Source: Apoda limacodes (lineage: Eukaryota; Arthropoda; Insecta; Lepidoptera; Limacodidae). From it: DNA of 64,000 nucleotides. The stretch spans positions 19,004,501-19,068,500 of the forward strand of contig OX291557.1 of the NCBI GenBank assembly GCA_946406115.1. Reading direction: 5' to 3'. A program made the position numbers and the translations under genes. Positions 44,543-57,000 of the stretch are shown here, piece by piece (position 1 is the first letter of the stretch; each line of letters starts with the position of its first letter). Below the pieces are notes generated by a model. The model saw nothing but the letters and a program-made list of their open reading frames with translations, did not search any database and had not been told where the DNA came from.

Positions 44543-45589
44543 ATGTTGAATGTAAATTTAAATCATCGAGAATGGTTACAGGCTTCTCTGCCAGTGCGAT
44601 TTGGAGGTTTAGGTATCCGTTCAATTTCAGGTGTTGCTCTCCCTGCTTTCCTTTCCTCTGTTCATAGTAATCAAAATTTAATTAACAAAATTCTTTCAAA
44701 TATTCCGGAAATTGTTGAAATATCTTTCATGAACGAAGCCAAGAATACATGGACTGTAACATGCCCAGATACCGATTTTCCAAAAAATCCTTTTTCACAG
44801 CGGTTGTGGGATGGGTCGATCTGCGAACAAGTGCAGAAGCAACTCCTTAATACGTGCTTGAACTCCGCAGATCGTGCCCGTTTACTAGCTGTTGCCGAGT
44901 GGGAATCGGGTTTGTGGTTGCAGGTCCTTCCTTCACCAAAATTAGGGACCCTCCTGGATTCTTCCACTTTCAGAATTGCGACCTCCCTCCGCTTGGGTAC
45001 ACCATGTTGTGCTCCACACCGTTGCCAGTGTGGTGTTGCTGTCGACCAGCGTGGTCATCACGGCCTTTCTTGCACAAAGAGTGCGGGCAGGTTTTCCCGC
45101 CATGCCAGCCTTAATGACATAATACGCCGAGCTCTTGTCTCTGCCAATTGCGCGGCTGTTCTTGAACCAAACGGGCTTTTACGGGACGATGGTAAGAGAC
45201 CAGACGGCATGACTCTGATTCCGTGGAGGATGGGGCGGCCCTTAGTGTGGGATGCTACTTGCGTCGACACCCTGGCACCGTCACATCTTCAAGGAACACA
45301 GAGTAGAGCTGGTGCGGCGGCGGACTCTGCAGAAGTCATCAAAAGGCGGAAATACACTACTCTCGACAGTGGGTATGTATTTGAGCCTTTTGGGGTCGAA
45401 ACCTTAGGACCGTGGGGGAAAAGTGCCAAAAAAATTTTTCGATCTTTATCTTTACGTCTGGTTGAAGCTTCTCGTGACCAAAATGCTGGCCTTTATTTTG
45501 CTCAAAGAATTTGCATTGCAATTCAACGCGGCAATACGGCCAGCATTTTGGGAACTATACCAACTGGCAACGGTCTTTTAGATATTTAA
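44543..45589 (+). CDS. LINE ORF C-terminal part with zinc knuckle and restriction-like endonuclease motif
   Basis: 348 uninterrupted codons (an in-frame TTG lies 9 nt upstream; a stop precedes it). N terminus: LPVRFGGLGIRS, as found after the RT domain of non-LTR elements. Residues 161-177 carry C-x-C-x8-HH-x3-C (C161, C163, H172/H173, C177). Next come SRHASLNDIIRRAL, then GKRPDGM (R219, P220, D221) and LVWDATCVDT (D237, D242). Order and spacing fit the CCHC knuckle plus PD-(D/E)XK-type restriction-like endonuclease at the C terminus of early-branching, site-preferring LINEs (R2, R4, NeSL and relatives). That is established for the class; the placement here is inference. No RT core is present, so the copy is 5' truncated just upstream. 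The frame is intact and more GC-rich than its surroundings, suggesting recent insertion or selection. AT-rich TTTTTAATTTTTAA runs follow the stop. Confidence 0.65.
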   Translation: MLNVNLNHREWLQASLPVRFGGLGIRSISGVALPAFLSSVHSNQNLINKILSNIPEIVEISFMNEAKNTWTVTCPDTDFPKNPFSQRLWDGSICEQVQKQLLNTCLNSADRARLLAVAEWESGLWLQVLPSPKLGTLLDSSTFRIATSLRLGTPCCAPHRCQCGVAVDQRGHHGLSCTKSAGRFSRHASLNDIIRRALVSANCAAVLEPNGLLRDDGKRPDGMTLIPWRMGRPLVWDATCVDTLAPSHLQGTQSRAGAAADSAEVIKRRKYTTLDSGYVFEPFGVETLGPWGKSAKKIFRSLSLRLVEASRDQNAGLYFAQRICIAIQRGNTASILGTIPTGNGLLDI

Positions 45590-46477
45590 TTAATTTTTAA
45601 TTTTTAATTTTTATTATTTAGGTTAACATTTAAATATATTTTTGTAAAATTATTATGTTAATAATTAATTACTACATATATAAATAAATATCAAAAGCAA
45701 TCTATTACTTTTTGTAAATTTACTGTTGTCAACTATTTTCTACACCCTATTTTTTCATATTTGTCTTAATTTATGAACGAAATTTTTGACGATATGTAAG
45801 CATTATTTTTTACACGTTTTACAAGAATTGCTTGTTTAAATATATAAAGTACTTATTTGAATCCTAATCTTCTAATGGCTTGGAGCTAAAAGTTTCGGGG
45901 TCGGGTGTTTTGAGCATTGACTGCTATCTTGTAGGTTAAGCTGCAATTAGTTTTTCCAATATATTTTAACGAATAAAGAAAATTATTTTATAAGATTTAT
46001 TTTTCTGTAACATTTTCTTAAGACTATTTCAAATTAGAATTACTGTCGTTTGAGATAAATTGAAAAACCTGTAACTTTTATATACAACTTTTGTACGTGA
46101 TATCATTTAAACAAAACAAGCAGCCGCTCTGTCTTTTCCAATTTATCTGGACAATAGTAACTCAGATTGAAAAATACATACAAATACAACGCTTCGTAAG
46201 ACTCGTACTCGTCAAGAAATATGTACCGGAAAAATTGAACCATTATTTTTAAGTAAGCGCCTATGTTTAAAATCCCCGACACCGAAAACTTCAGTTTAAC
46301 TCTCACGGTTGAAAAACCGGTTCTTACCTAAATGCAACTAACCACTTATCATAGACAAGATACACCATCACTGTAATATAATTCCCCTGCCCCAACAAGA
46401 AATAAAATGTCGATGAATACGTTATTTTAGTAAGAAGAACGGAGTATTATCAAAATAACAAGCACTTGTTTTTTCTT
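45590..46477. other. No gene recognised
   Basis: AT-rich. GAACCGGTTTTTCAACCGTG in complement (46295-46325) and CCCCGACACCGAAAACTTC (46275) look like part of a dispersed repeat, not assignable further. Confidence 0.5.
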
Positions 46478-46698
46478 AAGAGGATACACTTCGCGGCGCC
46501 TCGCAGCGGGCTTCATACAACCGAATTTCTCGTTTGTTTTTTACATTTACTGTGAAATTTCTTAGTCATAATCCCACGCCGAATACCTTATTCCTAACAT
46601 CTAAAAAACTAGACAAGTTTTCTTTGAGAGTATACAAATCGCGGCGTCTCGCAACTTGCCTCATACCAACGAATTTTTCTACATATTTTTGACATTTA
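46478..46698 (-). repeat. Dispersed repeat, two adjacent minus-strand copies
   Basis: First unit 46478-46589 (AGAGGATACACTTCGCGGCG to CACGCCGAATACCTTA); second, diverged and shorter, 46625-46698 (GAGAGTATACAAATCGCGGC to TTTTTGACATTTAC). Confidence 0.55.
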
Positions 46699-47044
46699 CT
46701 AATGAAACACTATGAAATATTGAAGACGAAGAAAACATTTTTTTTATCACACTCATTATATGTAGGTATTGTGTCATTATCTGTAGGTAAAGCGGGTGCT
46801 AAGACCTCCATTACGCCTACGGGCTTCTTTATTTTTTATTTTTACTTTTTTCTAAGCAAAGCGCACGTTCATAGATCCCAGGGGCGGTAATGCGACTTTT
46901 CTATCAAATATCTATAACAGCTGTACTGTAGTTCTAAATATGGTTGTTGTATAGTGTTGTAAGTTTTAACTTCGCCAAAACTTTTTAATTCATGAATTCT
47001 CTAGATATTTTATTACCATTCCCACCATTTCAATTGTGTTTTCG

Positions 47045-47156
47045 TGAGTAACACGGGCGGTACAGAAATTACAAATTCGAGACATTAAAGCCTTCTTCGG
47101 CTTCTAAATATCCTCTCGCTAGTATTTTTTTCTTATCACCCTTAACACACAATGTA
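47045..47156 (-). repeat. TTAAGGGCGGTA-type repeat, copy 3 (core only)
   Basis: On +: GAGTAACACGGGCGGTACAG at the left and TTATCACCCTTAACACACAA at the right, with AGCCTTCTTCGGCTTC, a small perfect-type hairpin, inside. Confidence 0.5.
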
Positions 47157-47647
47157 CTATTAGAATTTTAGAAAAACACAGACAAAGGCATTTGGTTTGA
47201 AATCATGTCTTCAAAATTTTACAGTGGTCAGCAAATATCAAAAAGTGGGAAACGCTGCGAATCGTGTTCTCTTAATTACATCGACAAACAATACTCCCAT
47301 TTTTAAAGCATTTATTAATATCTCAGAATATTTTCGGAATTATATGAAGCGAGCAAAATTCGAAATACAGAGAGGGTACCTATGTTTACTTTAATCACTC
47401 TGCGGGTTGAGCACCCCTTACCGTGAATTCAATTCCATTTGACACTGCGGATAATCTGAAAGCAAAATTGCTTCATACACTCCATAAATAGAATATCCTC
47501 AGTGTGTTTATAGTGTGTATAAGTATATTTGCTAATTAGGATTAGGTATTGGAATGTTACTTTGTCCGTTCATATTTTGAATTTAATTTTTTATGATATT
47601 AGGGACATACTAATTATGGACGTGATATGTAATGTTATCAATATATT

Positions 47648-47872
47648 ACTAGCTTTTGCCCGCGGTTCCACCCGCCCTTAATTCGGTTATCGGTGTAGGA
47701 TTACAACGGCAACTCCTCAATAATACAAAAAAAACTGACTCACACTTGACATTTACAAATAGCCTATGTCTTATACTAGCTCCATTCCAAATTTCATCTT
47801 AATCGGTACTGCGGTTAATGCGTGGAGAGGAAGGCGGATAGACAGTTACTTTCGCATTAAGAATATTTATAT
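47648..47872 (-). mobile_element. Helitron-like (Lep1-type) repeat
   Basis: The reverse complement reads TTAATGCGAAAGTAACTGTC at its start, GATGAAATTTGGAATGGAGC, ATTGAGGAGTTGCCGTTG, CGATAACCGAATTAAGGGCG and ends GCAAAAGCTAGT. Same family as 4270-4582, more complete. Confidence 0.55.
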
Positions 47873-47874
47873 GG

Positions 47875-47935
47875 ACTAGCTTTTGTCTGTGGCTCCATCC
47901 GTGCTATAATATGGCGAGGAAATTGCTACGGCAAC
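47875..47935 (-). mobile_element. Second, truncated Helitron-like copy in tandem
   Basis: On + it begins ACTAGCTTTTGTCTGTGGC, like the preceding copy, then diverges into GGAAATTGCTACGGCAACC, which matches the family middle. It abuts the copy at 47648-47872 in the same orientation. Confidence 0.45.
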
Positions 47936-49244
47936 CTTTTGATTAACTGAACTTAAAGTTTTTTTTTGTAATTCTATGGCATTCCAGCTAAATATGTGTC
48001 AATTTGTTATTACACGACATATTGCTAAAACAAGCTATAGGAATTCAGTTTTACATTTCCTGCATTAATTCTCATATTTCCCGCGATGAAATGCTACCTG
48101 AATGTTAATTCAGGGCAAAATATGTTCTATAAATTTTTTAAAAAAACCCCAATACTTTTCAAGTTATTGGCAATTGAAAATTCGGGATTTTTTCACGTTT
48201 TTCATCGTTTTTTTTACAAATATCTCCAAAAATATGCATTTTAACGAAAAATTTATAATAAATAAAATGGTAGCAGGTAAAAAAACTGAACAAATCGGTT
48301 TTTTATGAAGTGTTCTAAGTGCAATATTAAGCTAGATATTAAAGATCAAAGCCGTTTTTTATTTTGTCTGAAATTTAATCAATGTATTCAAGGCCATCTA
48401 GCGGCAAGCAGATACATTTTATGCATTCTAATGAAATATGGTTTTGTAGTGCTTGAAATAAGCTTTGATGAGCACTGTAAAATTCTTTTGCACGTAAAAT
48501 GAGTGAGCTGTAATGCAAATAAGAGGAACATCTAATGGTTTTTCCTTTTAAATCAATGGGTTTCATAAGTGCCATTTCCACCAAAATTAAAATTAATCGT
48601 ATTCCGTCTAGAATTAACTTTAATATAAAGAATTTGATGGACAGTTTGGCTGCTTTAGGACACATATTTTTAAAAAAATTACGATTTTAAGTAAAAAAAA
48701 AAGTCGAAATTTTTCTTTTCATAATATATCAAAAATGATGAATGATACGTATAAAAGTATAATGATAAAAAATGTACGTCTTTTTCTGACAAAAAATTTG
48801 TTGTTTTTTTCTTCTGTCACACAAAAATTGACGGAGATATGATTGTTCAAAGAGCGTGCGGCAACGCAATCACAGTCTTTCTCGAGCCCTTTGACCCTTC
48901 ACCGTTTTAAAAATAAAAGGTTTTTCACTATATATTGTAATAAAAAAAGTTTTAGCTCTTTTAATTACCTTTAAAATGGTTTTTTATAAGTTGGGATAGC
49001 ATTAAAATTGAAGGAGTTATGGCCCAAAAACTAATCGTATTTTTCTCTACTTAGGAAACTGAAAATTTCGGAGTGTGAATATTTGGAGCAAAGTGAAAGT
49101 AAACAGTAATAGAGACCCAAAACTATTGTCTTAAGTATATATATATATATAGACATATATTTTGGAAACGTAGGCATGAGAATGGTGATTTCTTACATTA
49201 TAATTAAATTATTTTTAAATATGTTATCATATATATTTACTGTT
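47936..49244. other. Unassigned AT-rich block
   Basis: No protein resemblance in the open frames at 48102-48665. A (TA)n of about 8 units at 49137. Its texture resembles 42310-42640, but no clear alignment was made. Confidence 0.5.
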
Positions 49245-49680
49245 TTAATTTAGGGGTAGTTTTAAGGGTTAAAATCTTGAAAATATGATAATCATTATCG
49301 AGAATGTGGAATAACATTTAAATCCTTTTCATTTCATCAAAAGAATTTTTTTTAAACAATTTTTTATCAAGGGGTTGTTTTTAAGGGTCGAAAGGGGGTT
49401 AAAAATTCGATAATTAAGATACATATAAGAACATAAAATATTATTTACTCTATACTTAAAACTTTTTATGTCATACCACAGGATTTTTTTGTGATTTTTT
49501 CAATTTAAGGGTTGTTTGCAAGGTTTGTAAGGTTTTCAAGGGGTTGAAAATGTTTTTATTATGACGTAATTGTGTTAGAAAACACTTTACAATTTCACTC
49601 CTTAATATTAAACACGTTTTCTAGCGATAAAATGGCTCAATGTCAATTTTTACATTAAGGGGTTGTTTACACCCCTTAAA
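49245..49680 (+). repeat. Imperfect repeats around GGGGTTGTTTTTAAGGG
   Basis: Four related blocks start near 49252, 49371, 49506 and 49659 (TAGGGGTAGTTTTAAGGGTT, AAGGGGTTGTTTTTAAGGG, AAGGGTTGTTTGCAAGG, AAGGGGTTGTTTACACCCC). Spacing grows from about 120 to 150 bp. The last block is a short inverted sequence in itself. Confidence 0.5.
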
Positions 49681-50059
49681 AATAATAGGCGGAGCTCAGA
49701 TCATTTTTACTTTTGAAGTTAAGTGTAAGATGAGCCTAATTCCAAAATTTAATGCAAATCGGTTAAAAAAATTTGGAGGTAAGACCCTATTTTTCGCTTC
49801 AATGACTGCACTAATAATCACATCAGACTTCAAGATTTGCACTCTGACCTACGAGCTGCGCAACGGCCTCACAAAATTGACCATCTTTTAGACAAAGCCA
49901 ACATGTGGTCTCCTTCCTCTATCTATTAATGTCCGCCATTTTGTTTGTTTGCTTATTTATTTAAAAACAAGTTAGAAAGAGACGATAAACCTTCGCTTCG
50001 TTTCGTCTTTAAGTATCACATTTTTGCAAACATTTTTTCACAACGGCCTAGGAAACGGT

Positions 50060-50345
50060 AAAGGGTGAAATCAAAACGGTGTGTCCTGAGTGGCGGAGGT
50101 TCGAGCCCGGCGTGTACCAATGAGTCTTTTTCTTAAAAAAATCTCAAGTAAATTGATTAGACACACAACTGGCTTATCGGTGAAGTGTATTCCTGAAGAA
50201 ACCTGCATACGTCAAAAAAAGGCGCATGCGAAGTCCACAATCCACACAGGGCGCGCGTGTGGACTACGGCCCTAATCACCCTCTCTGATTGTAGGCCGCG
50301 CTTCAAGAGTGTGGAAGTATGAGGCTGATAAGATGCTATAATTAT
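50060..50345 (+). mobile_element. tRNA-derived SINE relic
   Basis: A perfect pol III B box, GGTTCGAGCCC at 50098-50108, is followed by the SINE body: CTTATCGGTGAAG, AAGAAACCTGCATACGT, GCGAAGTCCACAATCCACAC, GTGTGGACTACGGCCCTAAT. I recognise this body as a common lepidopteran SINE type. The A box is not convincing and the 3' tail is eroded. Confidence 0.65.
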
Positions 50346-52834
50346 GTAATAAATTATAAAAAATATATATTATCAGTATAGTTTTGAATTTCTTATTTGT
50401 AAATTTAAAATTCACAACTTCTAAAAGAAATTATGAGCATGTCTACAAAGTTTCTTTTAATAACATAATAACGAAAAGTTGTTGAAGTTTCACGAAGCTT
50501 TAGGTTCTTTCTATGTTAATCTTTTATGGCTTTCTTTTTATTAATACTGCTTCTAATAAATAAATTCAAACAAATGGCAAATCTTTTACTCAAACACTAT
50601 AAAACAACGCAAATCCTCAATTGTGATTTTCTTTTACGAATTTCCACGATTAGGACACGTGACCTGACACGAGTTTATCATTTTTTACCCATACCAAAAA
50701 AAGTGCACAACGCCGCTAAAGAAGTTTTCACTTCAAAAATACTTTAGGAAAATTTGGGCTATATTTAACTTTGGACTTAATGGGTTCGAAAACCATGCTG
50801 CTCAGTCGGAGTCAATTCTTAAAAAAAAAATGTAAACAAAATGCCTGATAAATTATTATAGCAAACAAATGCCTATCCTTATTATTGCAGTTAAGGCTTA
50901 TCAGTCTTTGATTTCTCCCCTATTATCTTTGGTGCACTAAATATCTATAACTATAAATATTTCACTACTTAAAATGTGTCATTATCGAAAATTATATGAT
51001 AATGACACATTTTTAGTATAGCTTTATCTCTAGCATATCTATTTATAACTGTCGCAAAAATAATCTTCGTTTATAAAATGCCAGTGATTTATAAGATAAC
51101 TAGAGTTATTGTTGATTTCCTACTAAATGTTTTATTAATTTATTGAAAATTTCGGTTATTTAATGAGTCACTGACATATTATGGATTAATACGCTTTTTG
51201 CGACCATGTTTAATAGTGCTGATTGATAATAACATGTTATAAATAGCATATACACTATTATTTAGGAAATAACCAACATATGCTTAACTATAATAGCTTT
51301 CCCCTTATTTAGCAATTTTTTTTTTTTTCATTTTGTATTTTTTTTCACATTTTTTAGGATGTTGATCTAAAAGCTAAATAAAATATAAGGAAAATCATTT
51401 TATAGCTTTCGTGAAAATATACCTATGTGCTCTCGAAGTACATTACGTAAAATAGGCTGTCTAATATGGTTCCGTTGGCGCTTTTTAATAAATATAAATT
51501 TAAAATAAAAAAACCCTAATTATGTGGCAACATCTATATTAAGCTTGTATACCTGGTACTTAACTACTACTAATCACAACAAAGCAGATTTTCACAAAAC
51601 GAAATGAGAATTCGATTACATCAATAAAAATCTAGCTGTAGTAAGCTGAATGAGTCATTCGTCTGCTAAATAAAAAGGTCAGAGACCAGACTGGGCGACG
51701 ACATGACCTAGACTTGTAGGTACACTAGATGTTACATTATGTAGAAATTAATCTATCAACTTGAATTATTATTTTGAAAAATATCGTCACCTGTAATATG
51801 AATTAACGTGAGCGCCAAATTGATAAAATTGAGTCATATACACAGTTCGACTAAAATTTTTATGTTCTTTCGACTGGTATCATTAAAAATTTGATTTTTT
51901 TTTTTATTTTTATCCTTTTATCCTGTATTACAGTCACAATCTCTACTTGTGTTGTGTTTGTGTTTGTAAGTTTAAAACAACCTTGTACTTGTTTCACAAT
52001 TACGACTTGTTTCGCGTTTTATCGCATTGTCAGGTAAATGTAGCTAGTATACTCCTTAAATTAACAATTATGACTGATCTAAAATTTTTGCTCCCATGCC
52101 ACCAAGCACATGCACATCTTCTAAAAGTTACAATTTTTAATTTGATGTAATGGCACATTAAAAAAGAAAACTTTTAATGTATGAGCGAAAGTTGAATAAA
52201 ATTACTCATTCATTTTATTTCATCATTTTCATTATCAGACGATTACATTAACTTCTATCACTAAATGTAAATGAAATTGAAGGCATAACACGTGTAAAGG
52301 GAAAGAGAAAAGGACAAGGCAATGGAATATGAATAATATCAAGTAAAAATGTGCTTCAAAAACTTTATGAACATTGATTTGATTTTTGAGAAGGAATACG
52401 AGGACCTTCCAAAAATTTTTGACGGCCATTTGGAACCGTCCGAAAAGTATGGCATGGTGACGTTCCTGAATGGCTACTCGACGATGATTAGCTATGCAAA
52501 AATTAGCTTGGTACAAATTATTAACTTGTTTTTTTTAAAATTAATGTGTTCGCGTCGGTATAGCGGGCTGTAAGTCACACCGGAGAAGTATGGCATTACG
52601 CTACCGCCTACTTTTCTTTAAGGACTATCAGAAATAACAAGGATTTTTGTGGCACAAATCGTTCGATACTCGTAATTTATCCGACACGTTCGACTCACGC
52701 CCACGCCATTGGAGCGCCGGTACCAGCGCTATTACCATTATTTTTCTTTTCGTCATTACGTAGTTAGACCCCTGAAGAACCGCCATACTGGTACAAATCA
52801 CCCAGTATTTTCTGTCACTATCTCCCGGTCTATT
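50346..52834. other. No gene recognised
   Basis: AT-rich. A palindrome-like stretch at 50973-51013 (AAATGTGTCATTATCGAAAA, complement TATGATAATGACACATTT). A frame at 52349-52573 (FEKEYEDLPKIFDGHLEPSE) has protein-like composition but no recognised family. Confidence 0.5.
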
Positions 52835-53310
52835 AGGCATGCCGCTTGACGCAAAGCTGCGCCGGAAAACTCACGTTAAGAGTGTGACTCTTGAGACTCG
52901 TGAGTTAGAAAAGTTGTACAAAAAGATGTATTGGCAGCTTGGGAGATATTATACTTTAGCCGTGCACAACAAAATATTACTATACAAACAAGTCCTAATC
53001 CCTATATGGACCTATGGAATACAGCTGTGGAGCTGAATCAAACAGATTAATATCGCAATCAGCTAAAGATTCCGAAATAAGGTTCTGAAGGTAATAGTTA
53101 ATGCACCCTAGTTAGTAAGAAATTATCTCTCCCGGGACCTTATTGTGGTGCTTGTTGACAAAATTATGAAATAAAACGCAGAAGATCACGAGCATAGACT
53201 TCATCATTATGTGAACGTCGAGGTAATCCAGCTCCTTGGCAACGTCGACATAGAAGGAAGACTTAAAAGAACAAAACTTAAAAGAGTTAGTGTAGTGATG
53301 TCAATAGTGT
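52835..53310 (+). pseudogene. Jockey-clade LINE ORF2, C-terminal fragment
   Basis: The frame reads MPLDAKLRRKTHVK, LYKKMYWQLGRYYTLAVHNK and ILLYKQVLIPIWTYGIQLWS, the region after the RT core in Jockey elements (family consensus style is LGMHLD...W..H). Beyond a stop at 53034, further pieces match the end of the ORF (RFRNKVLKVIVNAP, HYVNVEVIQLLGN, RRLKRTK-like). Both ends are truncated. The 5' neighbour (52628-52834) is probably from the same element but is too eroded to read. Confidence 0.75.
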
Positions 53311-53869
53311 GATGTAGTGAAAGCAATAGTACTACCAATAAAAAACACAAGAACAAAGTGTCTTCCCCTTAACTGGAGACTGTAAGAAAATTGTCATTAA
53401 ACACATTCTTATATGTTAAATAAAAGTAAGTTAAAGACAAATTACCCATTAGCCTTCCTGGACACTTATTGGTAGGATGCATGTTACTCATTGATATGGA
53501 TCACTTCTTCTCATATCACCACGATAGAGACATGGAAAACTTACTACTATTAGAGTTGTAAAGAAAAGAAATATTAACTTGACAAAAGAGGGCAATACTG
53601 TAAAGTCTATTATATCCCTCAATATGAGTGTGTATTATCATTCGGACAAGACATTCAAGCTTAAATAACGTATGGTACTAATTGATTTTCACGTTCAGTT
53701 GGAATCAAAAATACCTAAAAACTAAAGAAAACGTGAAATAAATACTACGACCATACAAGCAGTAACCTGAAAAGATTTTATTAAATTTTATATTTAAATT
53801 AATTTGTATGCACAAGAAGGAACGAGAGGCAAACCAGCCAAAACTATGTATACCCTATATATTTCAGGA

Positions 53870-54075
53870 ACTTCCTCCCAGAAATGCTTAGGTTGTGAAA
53901 AAGCTTCCTGCAAAGGATTTCTATGAGGACCAGAATATGGGGTCTTCAAGAAAGAATTTATTTGATTTTTAAACGATCGGCAACGCCTTGGGTGTTGCTA
54001 GCGTCCATAGGCTGCGGTCACCGCTTACCATCAGGCGAACCGTAAGCTTGTTTGCCACCTTAGTGGTATAAAAAA
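53870..54075 (+). mobile_element. 3' end of the CR1/Jockey-like LINE
   Basis: Runs from GAACTTCCTCCCAGAAATGC through ACGATCGGCAACGCC and GCGTCCATAGGCTG to GTTTGCCACCTTAGTGGTAT with a short A tail. It contains small indels compared with 10480-10714. Confidence 0.78.
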
Positions 54076-57000
54076 TATTATCAAAGTCTTTATTATTTAA
54101 TAACTTGAAAATGATGATGATTATTATACCTAATTAAATGTAACGAGACAAGTGACCCATTATTAATTATAATTTGAATCTTAGTATTGGAGAATCCTTT
54201 AATATAATCACAACGGAAGTCCCAATCTTGAAAAGCGTGTGACATACATTGCATTGTGTTTTGTGATTTTTATTTTTATAATTTACTAGCAATATTTTTA
54301 AGTAACAGGTATTTATTTTGAACAAAAATAATGTAATTCCGCGCAGTCTTCGAAACTATAAATGCAAGTTTAAAATGGTATTTTAAGACTAAAAAATCCA
54401 AAAATTTTAACAACGTTTACTTAATACATAATTGCATATAATTTTATATTTTGCGTTTTCTGTTAAGATAAATATAAATGGAAACACGTTTTTTATAACA
54501 ACTAAAATCTGATTCAACTACATATCAAGTATATTGACCTTCTAAGAACACTACTACGACGAGTTTGTGACCAAAACCCTCGTTTGCTGAACTCTATGAC
54601 AGGATTATCCCTACAATTGAGGTTCGTCTGAGGCTATAATCCATCTGTCGTGTAACAAGGGTCATCTCAGACATTATCCGTACTTTAAACCAAGCGATTC
54701 AATAATTACCAGTACATGTTAAAACTAGCAAGTCTTATAAAAGCCTTTTTTTGTAGGCACTGGCTGCTTCTCGTGGCTTCGTCCACACATGGTTTGGTCT
54801 GCCGAATGGTTTCCTCCGGAAAATTCTTGTTTAACCAGAATTTTCTCCAACCCAGTGTTTATCTGTATCAAAAATTGGGTCAGTTGAATGCTTCATTGCG
54901 ATGTACAGGAATAGTGCCCCGCGGTTTTAATTAATAAATTTCTCCTGTGATTTGGAACACTTTGATTCAAAATAGATTATGGCTTTTTCGCCCCCTCAGG
55001 TATACCTAAGCCAAAAGTTAGATCAACACGTTGCTCCGTTGTTACGATAAGGAAACGGGTCGTTTACACCCACTAAAAATCTAAGCTCGTGGTATACTCT
55101 CGATTGCTATAACAAGGAGATAGAAGAAGCCTTCCTTCACCGTCCGTTTTACGTCTCCATCCTCGATACCCAACTACTGTGACATATCACGATATTTATA
55201 GGTTTCTGCTTTGGAGAGAGGCCTGAGAGACATTGTTATTATTATATATATTAGTGTTTGACTTGAGTTAACAAAAAACAACAAAATGGTGTTTTTTTTA
55301 CTCGATAAAGAAGCTAGTAACATCGGCAGCTTTTATTCCGTCGGTAAAGAAGGCAATGTTGAACTCGGTATGAACGACACTTGTTCTACTATCGGAAAGT
55401 GTGATCCGTATTCATAATTATCATGTAAGTCTTTAACCTTACCCAAAAGAAGAAGGCGCGAAGGGGTTAATTTCATTATGACAGTATGCCGCGGCGCCGG
55501 CGCCGATATAATAAAGAACGTTATTTAAATGATACTGGCCCACTGGCCAGACCAAGTACGAAACGATACTTAAACCAAAGAAATAATCTAAGTGTGTCAT
55601 TTCGGACCGAAGTTCACAAAGTTCGATTTTCGAAACTAATTTTGAGTATTTAATGGACCTTTCTCTGTGGGTTGTAGAAAAATAAATAATAAATCTGCCG
55701 GATTTATTTGTTACGTTTCACAAAACTTAGCTTACTTTAAGGCAACACAATCAGATTAACATTGTCTGGGGCAATAGTAACATAACTGCTGTCATATCCT
55801 TATCATGTTTTCATTCTCCTATTTTACGATGTAAAGGTTTCAGTCGAGGATTATTTCGGTCAACAATAGAGGTCACATCTGTATATGTTATCTATTATAT
55901 TGTAGTACAAAGCGGATCCTTTCTACCCTATAGTCATAAATCAATCTTTTGTCCTAACAACATTATAAATCTCACGGTACACAAATACATAAATTCATTT
56001 GAATAATTAGAAATTTAGCGTTATATTTCGTGTGTTGTGGCTTTATATATTGCGTTGTCTCTGCACTACTGAAAAGATTGTAAAAATTCTTTCACTAATA
56101 AGCTACACTATTCGTTAGTAACATAGGCATAGATATATTTTAGTGGAGCGATAGCTGGAGGGATTTCAAAGGATATAAAATATTTTTAAATCGGTCGATA
56201 GTTCCCACGAAACTATTTTTTTTGGTTGTGTACTTTTTGTCACGTCGTAACAGTGCATACAATAGGCAGACAATTATACTTTTATTCCCACTGAAATAGT
56301 TTTTTTTTAAAAAGGGTGGTTCTCATATATATATTCTTAACACAAATATGTAGAAGTTATTTTGGGATCAAAAGAAATATGTATAGTATTAAGTAGTTAA
56401 ATGAAATGCACAGAAATGCCATAACTACTAATAAAGTGACCACAAATTTTAAACATTTATCAATATCGTTCTAAACTATATTTATTATGTTACTTCTTGA
56501 TGTGCACAAAACTGTGTTTCCTACACCTGTTTAATAAAAAAAATCTTTAAATAAAATGGCTTTATCAACTTTTCACAAGAGAGCACCGCTGTATTTCAAG
56601 AATCCAATAAAATTAACGTCTTTTCCATGTCCTCTTAAATCTCTGAGAAGAGTTAGTGACACTATATCTTATGTTAGCACGTCACGTAGAGATACAGGAT
56701 GTTCATACTGAATATTTAAAACAAAGCCTGGAATATACGAATAGCTCTTAGCATACTTCTGGTGTTAAGGTATTTTTTTATTCATATAAACAAAAGAATT
56801 TTCGAAATATTTGTTTTTTTTCTACTTCATTATTTTTCTAAGATTATCTTGTGATATTTAACTGTAAATGTACGGAATTAAGTTCAATAAAGACTTGTAT
56901 GTCGTTTCGTCACATTTTATTCCCTGAATGGGTTAATTAGTGGCTGAATACTTGCCCAAATCACAATGTAACTACTTTAGTCTACTGCCACACACACACA

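Noticed and set aside
44671..45270. Minus-strand frames within the endonuclease-type ORF
   Set aside because: Shadows of the 348-codon frame, with no motif of their own.
50090..50275. Possible tRNA gene from the perfect B box
   Set aside because: No cloverleaf or acceptor stem; the downstream sequence is a SINE body.
52349..52573. Frame with FEKEYEDLPKIFDGHLEPSE
   Set aside because: Protein-like composition but no family match or exon signals; left as unassigned.
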